Notes: generated by a model not told the origin, from the sequence alone. DNA of 64,000 nucleotides from Tragulus kanchil (GCA_022376925.1 JAIOJX010000004.1:126133123-126197122); one strand, 5' to 3'. Positions 33,971 through 46,354 are shown, numbered from the stretch's first letter. A program made the numbers and translations.

Positions 33971-34801
33971 AGTATGATTTTTCTCATAGAGCCTCTCGCT
34001 GAAGGCAGCAGAGACAAATATACACAATAATACTGTAATCATGTTGCTATCTTTCAACCCACAAAGCTTGGCTCTTATTTCAGTTATGAAAACTATTATA
34101 TATCCAAGCCTGTGAAATTTATTTACTTTCATTAATAAGAAACCTTGGCTCTCAATATGTATGATGGGGCCAAAGAGTCGTGTTTTTAATGTGTGATACA
34201 AATTTATCCAAAAACTCTTCAAGAACTTACCTTTTGCCCAAAGCTTCCCTATTCTGCTTACTTACTTATACCTGAAATTTCAGTTATGTTTCTGTTAGTA
34301 AGAGTATTTGCATTTTAATATTTTATGGTTAGTGTGAAAGACAGGCTAGAGGGAGAGAAAGGAGAAATGATGAAGAAGGATGACCAATGAGTGAGAAGGG
34401 AAGCCATCACTGAACAGAGAGAATAGGATCAAAAGACTGTGGGCACTGTAAGACTCAGTTCATCTTCTTATATCTGGAATAGCTCTTTTCTTAAAATACA
34501 CATGAGGTAAAGCTTGGAAATCTTAGTACCTACATAAACACACTGTGATAAATGAACCAAGAACCTAATGAAGGACAGACAATAAGACTGGTTTTGGTGA
34601 GAGTAAGAGTTCACAGAAGGAAAGCAAATGCCCTCTGTTAAGACTAGATGTATGTGTTCTTTCAGGTTGGTTAATAGCAGGGAACAAGCCTAGAATAATT
34701 GGAGATTCTATTCCATGTGGTAGATGATTATGAAAAATGTGTGACTAATGTACATTTAATGAGCCAAATTACACTTAGGCTGCTAACAGCTTGGTTAATG
34801 T
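33971..34801. other. Unassigned DNA
   Basis: No recognisable gene or repeat. The minus-strand frame at 33941-34222 has no family signature. Confidence 0.5.
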
Positions 34802-35107
34802 GTCTACTCTGTGTATGTCTGGTAACATGTGATGAGGATTTATTATAGGCTTTGACTCAATCTGTACCAGGTCATTAGGTCAAAGAATCATGAAAATAAA
34901 TACATAGTTATGGTTCATTGCAACAGACATGAAAACCCATAATTGCAATACAAAGGAAAACATTCTAAAAGAGTTTTGTTAAAAATAACCCAGTGCATAG
35001 AATAAGAAACTTTTTTTTTGGAAGAATGGCATGAAACTGAACTCTATCATTTTCCCTGACTACTGTTTTCAAACATCATATATTTTATGAGTAAATAGTT
35101 TCTATCC

Positions 35108-35528
35108 AAAGCTATGCTGTTTTCCAAGTAATCATGTACAGAGATGAGTGTTGGACGATAAATAAGGCTGAGTGCTGAAGAAATGATGGTTTCAAATTAT
35201 GGTGCTGGGGAAGACTCTTTAGTGTTCCTTGGAGTGCAAGGAGATCAAACCAGTCAATCCTAAAGGAAATCAACCCTGAAGCTGAAGCTCTAATACTTTG
35301 GCCACCTGATGTGAAGAGCTGACTCATTGGAAAAGACCCCAGTGCAGGGAAGGATTGAGGGCAGGAGGAGAAGAGGGTGACAGAGTTTGAGTTTGTTGGA
35401 TGGTATCACGGAATCAATGGACATGAGTTTCAGCAAACTCTGGGTAACATTGAAGGACAGGGAAGCCTGGCATGCTATAGTCCATGGGATCACAAAAAGT
35501 TAGGCAGAACTGTGTGACTGAACAACAA
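35108..35528 (+). mobile_element. BovB LINE 3' end (copy H1)
   Basis: Sense BovB remnant: 'aaagctatgctgttttccaa', 'gagatcaaaccagtcaatcc', 'catgagtttcagcaaactct' and 'gaaggacagggaagcctggc'. It corresponds to the last part of the RT ORF and the 3' UTR but contains stops and frameshifts, so it is dead. The same element reappears at 36194-36614. No target-site duplication is clear. Confidence 0.92.
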
Positions 35529-36193
35529 TCCAAATATTAAAAGAAAATGACTGAAATAGAATGGAAAATAGACTCCATTAGTGTTGAAGTTTAATTCTCT
35601 CTCTCTTCTTTTTGTAATGTCAAAAGCATATGGAACTGCAGGCCATGATCACCAATGTTACAAATTGCTCTAGAAGACCAGGAGTCCCCAACGTCAGGCT
35701 ATGCAAAACTGAGTTACACCCTTGAATAGAAAAAATGGCATCATTATTTTACTAAAATTGAACTAAAATTTAGTACTGCCTTCAATTATCATTGCAGGCA
35801 AAAAACTCCTGTATTAGCAGTATTTGTGACTTTGTCACCAATAAATAAGATGTTTATATCATAGCCAAATTACAAGGAAATTTTTGGGTCTACTCTGTGT
35901 ATGTCTGGTAACATGTGATGAGGATTTATTATAGGCTTTGACTCAATCTGTACCAGGTCATTAGGTCAAAGAATCATGAAAATAAATACATAGTTATGGT
36001 TCATTGCAACAGACATGAAAACCCATAATTGCAATACAAAGGAAAACATTCTAAAAGAGTTTTGTTAAAAATAACCCAGTGCATAGAATAAGAAACTTTT
36101 TTTTTGGAAGAATGGCATGAAACTGAACTCTATCATTTTCCCTGACTACTGTTTTCAAACATCATATATTTTATGAGTAAATAGTTTCTATCC

Positions 36194-36614
36194 AAAGCTA
36201 TGCTGTTTTCCAAGTAATCATGTACAGAGATGAGTGTTGGACGATAAATAAGGCTGAGTGCTGAAGAAATGATGGTTTCAAATTATGGTGCTGGGGAAGA
36301 CTCTTTAGTGTTCCTTGGAGTGCAAGGAGATCAAACCAGTCAATCCTAAAGGAAATCAACCCTGAAGCTGAAGCTCTAATACTTTGGCCACCTGATGTGA
36401 AGAGCTGACTCATTGGAAAAGACCCCAGTGCAGGGAAGGATTGAGGGCAGGAGGAGAAGAGGGTGACAGAGTTTGAGTTTGTTGGATGGTATCACGGAAT
36501 CAATGGACATGAGTTTCAGCAAACTCTGGGTAACATTGAAGGACAGGGAAGCCTGGCATGCTATAGTCCATGGGATCACAAAAAGTTAGGCAGAACTGTG
36601 TGACTGAACAACAA
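36194..36614 (+). mobile_element. BovB LINE 3' end (copy H2)
   Basis: Second appearance of 35108-35528 within duplication H. Not an independent insertion. Confidence 0.92.
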
Positions 36615-36923
36615 TCCAAATATTAAAAGAAAATGACTGAAATAGAATGGAAAATAGACTCCATTAGTGTTGAAGTTTAATTTCTCTCTCTCTTCTTTTT
36701 GTAATGTCAAAAGCATATGGAACTGCAGGCCATGATCACCAATGTTACAAATTGCTCTAGAAGACCAGGAGTCCCCAACGTCAGGCTATGCAAAACTGAG
36801 TTACACCCTTGAATAGAAAAAATGGCATCATTATTTTACTAAAATTGAACTAAAATTTAGTACTGCCTTCAATTATCATTGCAGGCAAAAAACTCCTGTA
36901 TTAGCAGTATTTGTGACTTTGTC

Positions 36924-39148
36924 ACCAATAAATAAGATGTTTATATCATATTATCATTGTTGAAAATATTTCAAAATATTGTTTAAGCTCAAGAGTATAA
37001 AATTATAATAGTTACTCTGATTTCCTCTAGATAGTATTATTTAATGTGACCAACAGATGCACATATATTACAGTATCACAGTTTTAAGCATTTTGATAAC
37101 TGCTGATACTTTATGTTCCCCTGTTATATTTGCTTTATTTTTATCTTAATAAGGAAATATTTTAAGAAGGTAATCATAAAGTTACAAGGCTGCCCAAGAG
37201 CCCAGGACAGAAAGAAGGAGAGGGTGGAGGGATGAAAGAAAGAGAGAAAAAAAGGAAAAAAAGAAAGAACCTGTGAGTGGGCTATTACATGCTCAGTGTA
37301 GTAGCTGTGATTTATTTTGTGTTGCCAGAATTTAGTGCGTAGAACACAGTTTGTTCTTAAAAAATCCTTGTTGGATGATTTCTGTCTGTGAAAACAAGCC
37401 TGAAGCAATAAGCTATGACTTCGTGGAAAGATTCACCATGAGGTAATGTTTGAACTGATTCTTGTAAAATGAGTAGGAAGAAGATATAGCAAACAGAATG
37501 TGCACACTGGTCAGGAGAGAACATGATTACTACGGAAAAAATTTAATTCTATGTGGATGAAGGATTTATGTGAAAGATAAAACACAATGTGTTTATAGGA
37601 TAATATTTTCATAGATACAGTTAGGTAAGACACTTTTTGTGTCTTAAACAAGACACAAAAAGTATAAATAGTAAAGTAAAAGTTTGGGAAATTTGATTAT
37701 ATTAAATCTAGAAATGTATTTCTATCAAAGTTATAAAAAGTAAAACCAAAGAAGCCATAATGGGGGGGATTATTTCAACACATATAACTAAAGAGTGAAT
37801 AACCAGAATATATAAAGAATTTCTATAATAAGAAAAGGGCAGTCAGTACCAAAGAAGAGGTAACTCGTTTGTCCAAAGGTAAAGTGAGAATGAGATTTGA
37901 ATAGGAACTTCATGTAAAAACAAACAGAGATTGTTGTTGTTCAGTCGCTAAATTGTGTCTGAATCTTTGCAGCCCCATGGCCTGCAGCACACCAGGCTTC
38001 CTTGTGTCTCTATCTTCAGCTATGTTTGTTTTCAAAAACTCAAGATTTTATTACCAATAAATAAGATGTTTATATCATATTATCATTGTTGAAAATATTT
38101 CAAAATATTGTTTAAGCTCAAGAGTATAAAATTATAATAGTTACTCTGATTTCCTCTAGATAGTATTATTTAATGTGACCAACAGATGCACATATATTAC
38201 AGTATCACAGTTTTAAGCATTTTGATAACTGCTGATACTTTATATTCCCCTGTTATATTTGCTTTATTTTTATCTTAATAAGGAAATATTTTAAGAAGGT
38301 AATCATAAAGTTACAAGGCTGCCCAAGAGCCCAGGACAGAAAGAAGGAGAGGGTGGAGGGATGAAAGAAAGAGAGAAAAAAGGGAAAAAAAGAAAGAACC
38401 TGTGAGTGGGCTATTACATGCTCAGTGTAGTAGCTGTGATTTATTTTGTGTTGCCAGAATTTAGTGCGTAGAACACAGTTTGTTCTTAAAAAATCCTTGT
38501 TGGATGATTTCTGTCTGTGAAAACAAGCCTGAAGCAATAAGCTATGACTTCGTGGAAAGATTCACCATGAGGTAATGTTTGAACTGATTCTTGTAAAATG
38601 AGTAGGAAGAAGATATAGCAAACAGAATGTGCACACTGGTCAGGAGAGAACATGATTACTACGGAAAAAATTTAATTCTATGTGGATGAAGGATTTATGT
38701 GAAAGATAAAACACAATGTGTTTATAGGATAATATTTTCATAGATATAGTTAGGTAAGACACTTTTTGTGTCTTAAACAAGACACAAAAAGTATAAATAG
38801 TAAAGTAAAAGTTTGGGAAATTTGATTATATTAAATCTAGAAATGTATTTCTATCAAAGTTATAAAAAGTAAAACCAAAGAAGCCATAATGGGGGGGATT
38901 ATTTCAACACATATAACTAAAGAGTGAATAACCAGAATATATAAAGAATTTCTATAATAAGAAAAGGGCAGTCAGTACCAAAGAAGAGGTAACTCGTTTG
39001 TCCAAAGGTAAAGTGAGAATGAGATTTGAATAGGAACTTCATGTAAAAACAAACAGAGATTGTTGTTGTTCAGTCGCTAAATTGTGTCTGAATCTTTGCA
39101 GCCCCATGGCCTGCAGCACACCAGGCTTCCTTGTCCGTCTCTATCTTC
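36924..39148. repeat. Tandem duplication I (copies 36924-38017 and 38053-39148)
   Basis: Copies of 1,094 and 1,096 bases, offset 1,129, with a 35-base spacer (38018-38052). Differences seen: tatgttcccc/tatattcccc, gatacagtt/gatatagtt and an A/G at the poly-A near 37252 and 38382. Copy 1 breaks inside a BovB fragment that is complete after copy 2. Confidence 0.98.
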
Positions 39149-39490
39149 TGGAGATTGCTCAAATTCATAGCCATTGAGTTGGTGATGCTATCTAACCATC
39201 TCATCCTCTGTGGCCCTCTTCTCCTTTGCTTTCAATATTTCCCAGCATTAGGGTCTTTTCCAAGAACAGATTGCCAGTAAATTAATGAATAGATACTGAA
39301 CCTCATCAGTAAGGAGAGAAATGGAAATTACAACTCAAATGACATATAGATTTATACAAGGTTGGCAAAAATAGAAGTCTGACAGTACTAACTACTGTTA
39401 AGGATTGTGAGCATTGAGAACTCATCCACTGCTACTGAAAGTGTAAAGTAGTGCAACCTCTTTGGAAAACAGTTGACATTTTCTATTCAA
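38650..39490 (+). mobile_element. Ancient L1 ORF2/3' remnant, interrupted by BovB
   Basis: 'gtgaataaccagaatatata' and 'aagaatttctataat', then beyond the BovB insert 'ctgaacctcatcagtaagga', 'gttggcaaaaatagaagtct' and 'gcaacctctttggaaaacag', follow the end of L1 ORF2 in order. Frame is lost many times. The left part is also present at about 37520-37930 in copy I1, but there it is cut off. Confidence 0.75.
39061..39264 (-). mobile_element. BovB/Bov-A 3' fragment inside L1
   Basis: Antisense 3' end: 'ttgttgttgttcagtcgcta', 'gcctgcagcacaccaggctt', 'gagttggtgatgctatctaa' and 'catctcatcctctgtggccc', to 'gggtcttttccaaga'. The flanks 'aacagagattg' and 'aacagattg' may be an imperfect target-site duplication. 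The fragment at 37932-38017 is its truncated duplicate. Confidence 0.88.
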
Positions 39491-39499
39491 GTTTCTGGG

Positions 39500-40250
39500 A
39501 GATAGGAGATTTGTAGTGTTCTATTCTTTAATCTGAATAGGGCAGGTAAAAATAGGGAATGTTGGCAAAAATTACTAAGATAGAATTCACTTATGATATA
39601 GAAAGCTGCAATGAGTATCACTCATCATTTTATGATATGGAAAGGCCAGACAACCTACAAAATAACAAACTTTTTGAATCCATTTAAGAGCTACAGACAG
39701 AAGGCAATCAACTAGCCTGAAATCTGAGGAAAGACAGAAGTCCTCCAGGAGAAAGGGAATGCAAATTATTGCTTACATAAATCATAGCATAGAAGGAAGA
39801 GATACCAAATAGCATACAAACACAAAAAAGAAAAACTCTAATACATATGAAATGTTATGATTTGAAAAATCTCAATGATTGGTACATGAATTTTCATTAT
39901 GTTATTCTTTAATTTTCTATACTATTTGAAATGTTTCTTTCTTTCTTTCTTTTTTTTTTTTTTTAAGAAAACGGAGCTTGAGCTGTTATGAGAACTGCAT
40001 TTAGATCTTACTTCCAAGAGTATTGGGTACAAGCGAAGGGAGACCAAGTAGCTCATATAATGAAAGACTGTTTCATGTAAAATCAGCGAGACCACATCTG
40101 TCTTTCAAAGACTTATTTCTGTTAACAGTGTGGCCAAAGAGACCAATGCCAAGTCAAATGTGTGCTGAATTTATGGCAGGCATTCAATCAACAGTTTACA
40201 GAGTCATGTTCATTTCTCCTGATAAGGTTGCATTTATGGCATGATTCAAT
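39500..40250. other. Unassigned DNA with a CTTT/poly-T run
   Basis: No gene. A (CTTT)n plus poly-T stretch lies at about 39932-39964 and may be the antisense tail of an unrecognised element. Confidence 0.55.
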
Positions 40251-40251
40251 A

Positions 40252-40445
40252 GGCTTTGTAGTTAGGCAGACCTATACTAGAATTTCAGTTATAATACACT
40301 TTCTAAGAATGTCATTTTGGGGCAGTCACTGTATGCAGTAATTTTCTTCATGTTTATGGTAGTATACTAAATGTTAACTCATAGGTTGGTTCAAAGATTA
40401 AATGAGATAACAGATATAAAACTGTGGCCCTTCTAATACGTAGAA
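40252..40445 (+). mobile_element. MIR SINE, diverged
   Basis: 'tttgtagttaggcagaccta', 'agaatttcagttataataca' and 'gttcaaagattaaatgagat' correspond to the MIR sense pattern (opening, middle and 3' part). Confidence 0.65.
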
Positions 40446-40622
40446 GATGTGCATCAAATCTTAGTTCATTATTCTTTTGTAAAAACCAAAGAACCACACA
40501 CAGACGGTCCAGTGTGCCAGGATAATCTCTCCATTTGTTAGAACCTGAAGATTTTCCTGGAGTAATCCAACAAGAGCAAAACTTTTTTTTGCCTTATTAA
40601 TAAATTTGGTTTTATCTCCTTG

Positions 40623-41150
40623 TATCAGTTAGTTTTTGCTGCTTAACAAACCTTTCTGCTGCTCCAAAACTTGATAACTTGAAACAACAATTATTTATTT
40701 AGCTCACATTTCTATGAATCAGCAATGTGCGCTGGGTTTAGTGGAGCCATTCTTTACCTGTGACCTCTCATGCTTTTGCACTCAGGTCATGGCCTCATAG
40801 TCTAACCTTATCTCTATACTGGCCGTGATGACAGCTAGTGGGATGAGGGGAGCTGGACCCCATGTCTCTGAGCACCCATTAGGCCATCCAGGCTTGTCCA
40901 TGTGGTGACAGCTTCAGGACTTCCAGGATGAGCAAGAGAAAGGGAGGCCCAGTGTTCAGCATTTGAATGCCTCTCTTTGCAATGAGCTTGCTAATGTCTC
41001 TTTGGAAACTGGAGGTTGCCTGGTCAACACAGACTCAAGGAGTGAGAAACAGATTCCCTCTTTGATGGGAGTTGCTACAGTCACGTAACAAGGGCCGATG
41101 TCGGAAGGGAAAGATTACGATCATTTTTACAAGCCACCACACTGTTGAAA
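40623..41150. mobile_element. Ancient mammalian interspersed repeat, family not assigned
   Basis: 'tatcagttagtttttgctgc', 'ttaacaaacc', 'aacttgaaacaacaattatt' and the closing 'gaagggaaagattacgatc' resemble the same class of old mammalian repeat as at 19832. Duplication J starts inside it at 40749. Confidence 0.45.
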
Positions 41151-41224
41151 ATACACTTAAGAAAACAATTTTCTTCCGTCTGCTACTTCACAGCTAGGTC
41201 CATTTTAATCCTTTGGCTGAATCT

Positions 41225-41440
41225 GTGTGTGCTCAGCCTCTCAGTTGTGTCTGACTCTTTGCAGCCCTATGGACTGTAACCTGCCAGGCTCCTCTGTCCA
41301 TGAAATTTACCAGGCAAGAAAATGAGTGGGTTGCCATTTCCTACTCCAGGGGATCTTCCCTACCCAGTGACTGGACCTGCAATTCTTGGGTCTCCAGCAT
41401 TGGCAGGTAGACTCTTTACCACTGAGGCCCCTGAGAACCC
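41225..41440 (-). mobile_element. Bov-tA SINE (copy J1)
   Basis: Antisense full-length copy: 'gtgtgtgctcagcctctcag', 'tctgactctttgcagcccta', 'ctactccaggggatcttccc' and 'actctttaccactgagg'. The duplicate is 42335-42550. Confidence 0.93.
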
Positions 41441-41778
41441 CTTGATTGAGTCTGGCAGTAATGGTCTAATAGGCTTTTCTCTGGATGATTAAAAACATCC
41501 TTCTTAAGGAGAGGCTATTGTCATATGTCTTGTGAGTAATATTCTTCATCGTCAGTAGAGTATTGGGGAATCTTTCTGCTCTCATACATGGTGCTGGAAA
41601 CTGAGGTTCTAGAATAACATTATTTGAACAAAAAATTTTTTTTTGCTGGAGCTCAACTTGTTAAAATCCTTCGGCTGTTAATTAACTTACTGTGAAACCA
41701 GCTGTGTTCCAAATTTTGTGCTCATCATGAAAAAAATTAGTACTTTACAAAACCTAATATATACTCTTTAAGAAAAGA

Positions 41779-41859
41779 GGGCTTCCTGGTGGTCCAGTGG
41801 GTAAGGACTCTGCCTTGCAGTGCAAGGCGCCAGTTCGATCCCTGGCCATGTGCCACGGA
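41779..41859 (+). mobile_element. Young CHR-2-derived SINE, cut by duplication join (copy J1)
   Basis: First 80 bases or so of the SINE at 42893-43199, with small internal losses, ending at the duplication J join. Confidence 0.88.
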
Positions 41860-42334
41860 TTCTTTACCTGTGACCTCTCATGCTTTTGCACTCAGGTCAT
41901 GGCCTCATAGTCTAACCTTATCTCTATACTGGCCGTGATGACAGCTAGTGGGATGAGGGGAGCTGGACCCCATGTCTCTGAGCACCCATTAGGCCATCCA
42001 GGCTTGTCCATGTGGTGACAGCTTCAGGACTTCCAGGATGAGCAAGAGAAAGGGAGGCCCAGTGTTCAGCATTTGAATGCCTCTCTTTGCAATGAGCTTG
42101 CTAATGTCTCTTTGGAAACTGGAGGTTGCTTGGTCAACACAGACTCAAGGAGTGAGAAACAGATTCCCTCTTTGATGGGAGTTGCTACAGTCACGTAACA
42201 AGGGCCGATGTCGGAAGGGAAAGATTACGATCATTTTTACAAGCCACCACGCTGTTGAAAATACACTTAAGAAAACAATTTTCTTCCGTCTGCTACTTCA
42301 CAGCTAGGTCCGTTTTAATCCTTTGGCTGAATCT

Positions 42335-42550
42335 GTGTGTGCTCAGCCTCTCAGTTGTGTCTGACTCTTTGCAGCCCTATGGACTGTAACCTGCCAGGCT
42401 CCTCTGTCCATGAAATTTACCAGGCAAGAAAATGAGTGGGTTGCCATTTCCTACTCCAGGGGATCTTCCCTACCCAGCGACTGGACCTGCAATTCTTGGG
42501 TCTCCAGCATTGGCAGGTAGACTCTTTACCACTGAGGCCCCTGAGAACCC
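42335..42550 (-). mobile_element. Bov-tA SINE (copy J2)
   Basis: Second appearance of 41225-41440 inside duplication J. Confidence 0.93.
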
Positions 42551-42892
42551 CTTGATTGAGTCTGGCAGTAATGGTCTAATAGGCTTTTCTCTGGATGATT
42601 AAAAACATCCTTCTTAAGGAGAGGCTATTGTCATATGTCTTGTGAGTAATATTCTTCATCGTCAGTAGAGTATTGGGGAATCTTTCTGCTCTCATACATG
42701 GTGCTGGAAACTGAGGTTCTAGAATAACATTATTTGAACAAAAAATTTTTTTTTGCTGGAGCTCAACTTGTTAAAATCCTTCGGCTGTTAATTAACTTAC
42801 TGTGAAACCAGCTGTGTTCCAAATTTTGTGCTCATCATGAAAAAAATTAGTACTTTACAAAACCTAATATATACTCTTTAAGAAAAGAGAGG

Positions 42893-43199
42893 GGGCTTCC
42901 CTGGTGGTCCAGTGGGTAAGGACTCTGCCTTGCAGTGCAAGGGGCGCCAGTTCGATCCCTGGCCTGGGAAGATCCCATGTGCCACGGAGTGGCTGGACCC
43001 ATGTGTCCAATTACCGAGCCGGAGCTCTGGAGCTCATGCGCCCAGAGCTGGTGCTCTGCGACAACAGAGGCCACTGCAATGGGAGGCCCACACAGGCCAA
43101 AGAACAAAGATGGATGAAAATAGAGAAATGAAAGACCAATAGAAATGGCCCGCCTGACCCCCTCCCTCCCCAACCCACCCTCCTTCAAAAAAGAAAAAA
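42893..43199 (+). mobile_element. Young CHR-2-derived SINE, subtype II (reference-like copy)
   Basis: Probably the best-preserved member here. Pol III A box TGGTCCAGTGGG is at 42905-42916 and B box GTTCGATCC at 42950-42958. The body 'ggagctctggagctcatg' and 'gccactgcaatgggaggccc' follows, then 'gaccaatagaaatggcccgc', a C-rich tract at 43149-43183 and an A-rich tail. The flanks 'agaaaagag(ag)gggg' (from 42881) and 'agaaaagagggg' (43200-43211) are a probable target-site duplication. Frames through it on both strands are non-coding SINE translation. Confidence 0.95.
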
Positions 43200-43211
43200 A
43201 GAAAAGAGGGG

Positions 43212-44156
43212 ATGAGTTTGACATTGGGAAAATGGGTAAATCTCCCCAATAAGAAAAACAGTGAAATTGCTCTAATTATCTGGATATATGCATATTTCTT
43301 TCTTAGCCTATTAGATAATAGGAAGAATAGGATATTTAACAGATCAGTGTTTCAAATAAGCACAAGCAATCTATATTTCATATTCTCATCCAATCCAGTA
43401 TACTGAATTCTATCCCTTTTTCAGTAATTTATAAAACTTATTGAATTGTTCCAGTGTTGGGAAAGAGAAATTGAGTTACCTAAAACTAGAAATTATTTGG
43501 CTGAATAACTCTTGTCTTTTATGGCCAGAAGGACCAGAAAGAGAAATGGAGCATTTTGAGAAAATTTGTCCCCAAAGTACCATTTCTTAAGTGAAATTAT
43601 GTAACTCAGTTTACTTTATGGCTGTCACTGTGACTAATATTGGACCTGATTTTAATTTTATATGAATAAAGAATTTAAGTTTTCCCCAATGTATTTTTGA
43701 ATGACTTTATTCACAGGCCATATCCTTTTTCACATTGTCTGAGTTTTATTCTTTCTGACATGCAAAATTGTACATGATTTTTCATGGATTTTGATATTTC
43801 CCTTTTTAGCTACTTTTTATTTCACTGGAAAGGAATAGCATGTAAGCTGCAGAAATTCAGTTGTTTAGATAACAACAGTGGAAAATGTACTTGCCTCAGT
43901 GGTGTCACTCACTTTCCACTTTTTTTTCTTACATAACTGTTTCCTTCTTAAGGGATATTTGGTTACAATTCAGTAGAATTCTGTCTCCATGCATTGAATG
44001 CTGCATTAAGTAAGTACCATGAACTATATACATTGTACAATGTAATGGACCTATGCTGTCCAAAATTATTCCTTGAGATCTACTTAATGTGAAAAGATTA
44101 TAACACCCTGAATTAGGGAACCAAAGCAGTAAATATTTGTTCATCATCAAATCTGG
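43212..44156. other. Unassigned DNA
   Basis: About 0.95 kb without an identified gene or repeat. Confidence 0.5.
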
Positions 44157-44290
44157 TACTCAAACTGCTACCCTAAACTGGCTCGATGTCAGAATAACCT
44201 GAGTAAGTTTAAACACTGCTTAGTTTTCTGAGTTACATATCCAGATATTATGATTCAGTACACCGTCATCAAGGCTGAGGACCTTAGTCA
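44157..44290 (+). mobile_element. MER5-like hAT-Charlie fragment
   Basis: 'ctcaaactgctaccctaaac', 'tggctcgatgtcagaataac' and 'ctgagtaagtttaaacactg' resemble the MER5 pattern (snp-rich, sense). Confidence 0.6.
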
Positions 44291-45027
44291 TTTTTTCCAA
44301 AACTTCCTGGATAATTTTGATGTAACTGGCCTAGTACTGGTTCCAAGAAAGGCAGCAAGGGACCACTCATCTTATTGAAGCTATCTTAGATTAAATATTA
44401 TAGAAGCAACTTTTATGTGTTTCTTATTTTCGTGTCAAAAATGCATTGTTTTTACCTTTGTTTCTAAAGCCCAAATTTGTTTTAATTCATCTCTGTGAAT
44501 GTTGCTGATTTGTCAGTGAGTAACATTCAGTGGTTGTGTAATTCTTGAGAAAAAAACTTCTAAGTCGCTGATCATTGGATTTTCTTTCTTCACAATTTAA
44601 GGGAACTCACTTTCCCCCTTGTTCTATAATTATTTGTGACAAGCCTGGGAAAAATTTCCAAGAAAACGAAAATATCAGGGAGGTTCGAAGACAATTATCA
44701 AGTACTAGTAATTCAGTGAATGGGTTGTGAAAACTGAAAGAGCTAGTTTCAGGTCGTGCAGTCTAGGAGAAGAACCGGTAGTTGAGAATATCAAGGAACA
44801 AACACAGTTTACGGTATGATTTTCTCTGGTAGCCACTTAAGGACCAGCTGTACCATGTCACTGTACAGGGTAAGCCAAGACAAAACCAAGCACAGTAGGA
44901 AAGCAAGCTAGCAATAAGTTTTCATGCCTGAGTTCTGCTCTGAGAACTTGCAATACAGTGATAACAAGAATAATTGTTTCTATATCTGCTTTATGTTTAC
45001 AACTGAGAAATCATTTACAATATGTTA

Positions 45028-45253
45028 TAAGAGATGTGGGTTTGTTGGCTCAGATGGTGAAGAATCTGCCTGAAATGCGGGAAACCTAGGTTTGATCCCT
45101 GGGTCAGGACGATCCCCTGGAGAAGAGAATGGCAACCCACTCCAGTATTCTTGCCTGGAGAATTCCATGGACAGAGGAGCCTGGTGGGCTACTGTTCACA
45201 GGAGTCACAAAGGGTCAGACACGACTAAGTGACCAACACTTTACACTTGAGAT
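45028..45253 (+). mobile_element. Bov-tA SINE (copy K1)
   Basis: Sense copy: 'ggctcagatggtgaagaatc', 'ggtttgatccctgggtcagg', 'ccactccagtattcttgcct' and 'ggtcagacacgactaagtga'. The flanks aatatgtta (45019-45027 and 45254-45262) are a 9-base target-site duplication. The duplicate is at about 46129-46354. Confidence 0.93.
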
Positions 45254-46128
45254 AATATGTTAGCGCAGCTATTACCGCCAAAAAATCTGAGTTGGAAACA
45301 GATCTCTTCCTTTCATAAACTTGAGATGGGGACTCATAAAAGTTAAGTGATTTTTCTGAGCTTACATGACTAATGAGTTGGTATTTGAATAAGAAAAATG
45401 ACTTCTAAATAAGATAACTTTTTCATACTTAATTTTTTTTCTTAGGCTGCATCTGCCATGTAACATTTAGAAGTTCACCTTAAGAAATAGTTTCTGTCTG
45501 GTTTGATCAATACACCATCTTGAAACCTGGGCAAATCTATAAATGTCCCTCAGAGATTGTCTTTGTCATGGTTTTCTATCACCTGTGAAACCCACTTGCT
45601 CGGACTCTGGTCTCTGACCTTGAGTCCAAACTCTGTTTCTTTTGGGGTGCCATCACATGTGGGCTGTTTATTTAGTCCTCGGCGTCTCGTCTGCAACTTT
45701 CACAGCTCTCTTATTTGTATACTTTGTAGTCTTATTATCAAAGTCCCTGGAAAAATTTCCAAGAAAACGAAAATATCAGGGAGGTTCGAAGACAATTATC
45801 AAGTACTAGTAATTCAGTGAATGGGTTGTGAAAACTGAAAGAGCTAGTTTCAGGTCGTGCAGTCTAGGAGAAGAACCGGTAGTTGAGAATATCAAGGAAC
45901 AAACACAGTTTACGGTATGATTTTCTCTGGTAGCCACTTAAGGACCAGCTGTACCATGTCACTGTACAGGGTAAGCCAAGACAAAACCAAGCACAGTAGG
46001 AAAGCAAGCTAGCAATAAGTTTTCATGCCTGAGTTCTGCTCTGAGAACTTGCAATACAGTGATAACAAGAATAATTGTTTCTATATCTGCTTTATGTTTA
46101 CAACTGAGAAATCATTTACAATATGTTA

Positions 46129-46354
46129 TAAGAGATGTGGGTTTGTTGGCTCAGATGGTGAAGAATCTGCCTGAAATGCGGGAAACCTAGGTTTGATCCC
46201 TGGGTCAGGACGATCCCCTGGAGAAGAGAATGGCAACCCACTCCAGTATTCTTGCCTGGAGAATTCCATGGACAGAGGAGACTGGTGGGCTACTGTTCAC
46301 AGGAGTCACAAAGGGTCAGACACGACTAAGTGACCAACACTTTACACTTGAGAT
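46129..46354 (+). mobile_element. Bov-tA SINE (copy K2)
   Basis: Second appearance of 45028-45253, with one change (gagcctgg to gagactgg). Confidence 0.93.

Larger units (their letters stand above)
34802..36950. repeat. Tandem duplication H (copies 34802-35863 and 35888-36950)
   Basis: Copies of 1,062 and 1,063 bases, offset 1,086, with a 24-base spacer (35864-35887). The only difference seen is one T in a T run near 36681. Both include the same BovB 3' end. The last 27 bases of copy 2 start duplication I. Confidence 0.98.
40749..42988. repeat. Tandem duplication J (copies 40749-41859 and 41859-42988)
   Basis: Copies of 1,111 and 1,130 bases, directly adjoining. Outside the SINE I saw four differences, all transitions (tgcctgg/tgcttgg, cacactg/cacgctg, tccattt/tccgttt, agtgact/agcgact), three of them at CpG. 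Inside the SINE copy 1 lacks the dozen bases 'tgggaagatccc'. The join is inside the SINE, which is complete only in copy 2. Confidence 0.97.

Noticed and set aside
37632..37663. Hairpin as a microRNA precursor or terminator
   Set aside because: The stem is only 14 base pairs with a 4-base loop, too short for a pre-miRNA, and lies in an L1 remnant.
42905..42958. tRNA genes at the A/B-box matches in the SINE heads
   Set aside because: The boxes belong to tRNA-derived SINE heads. The cloverleaf is degraded and the sequences continue into SINE bodies with target-site duplications.
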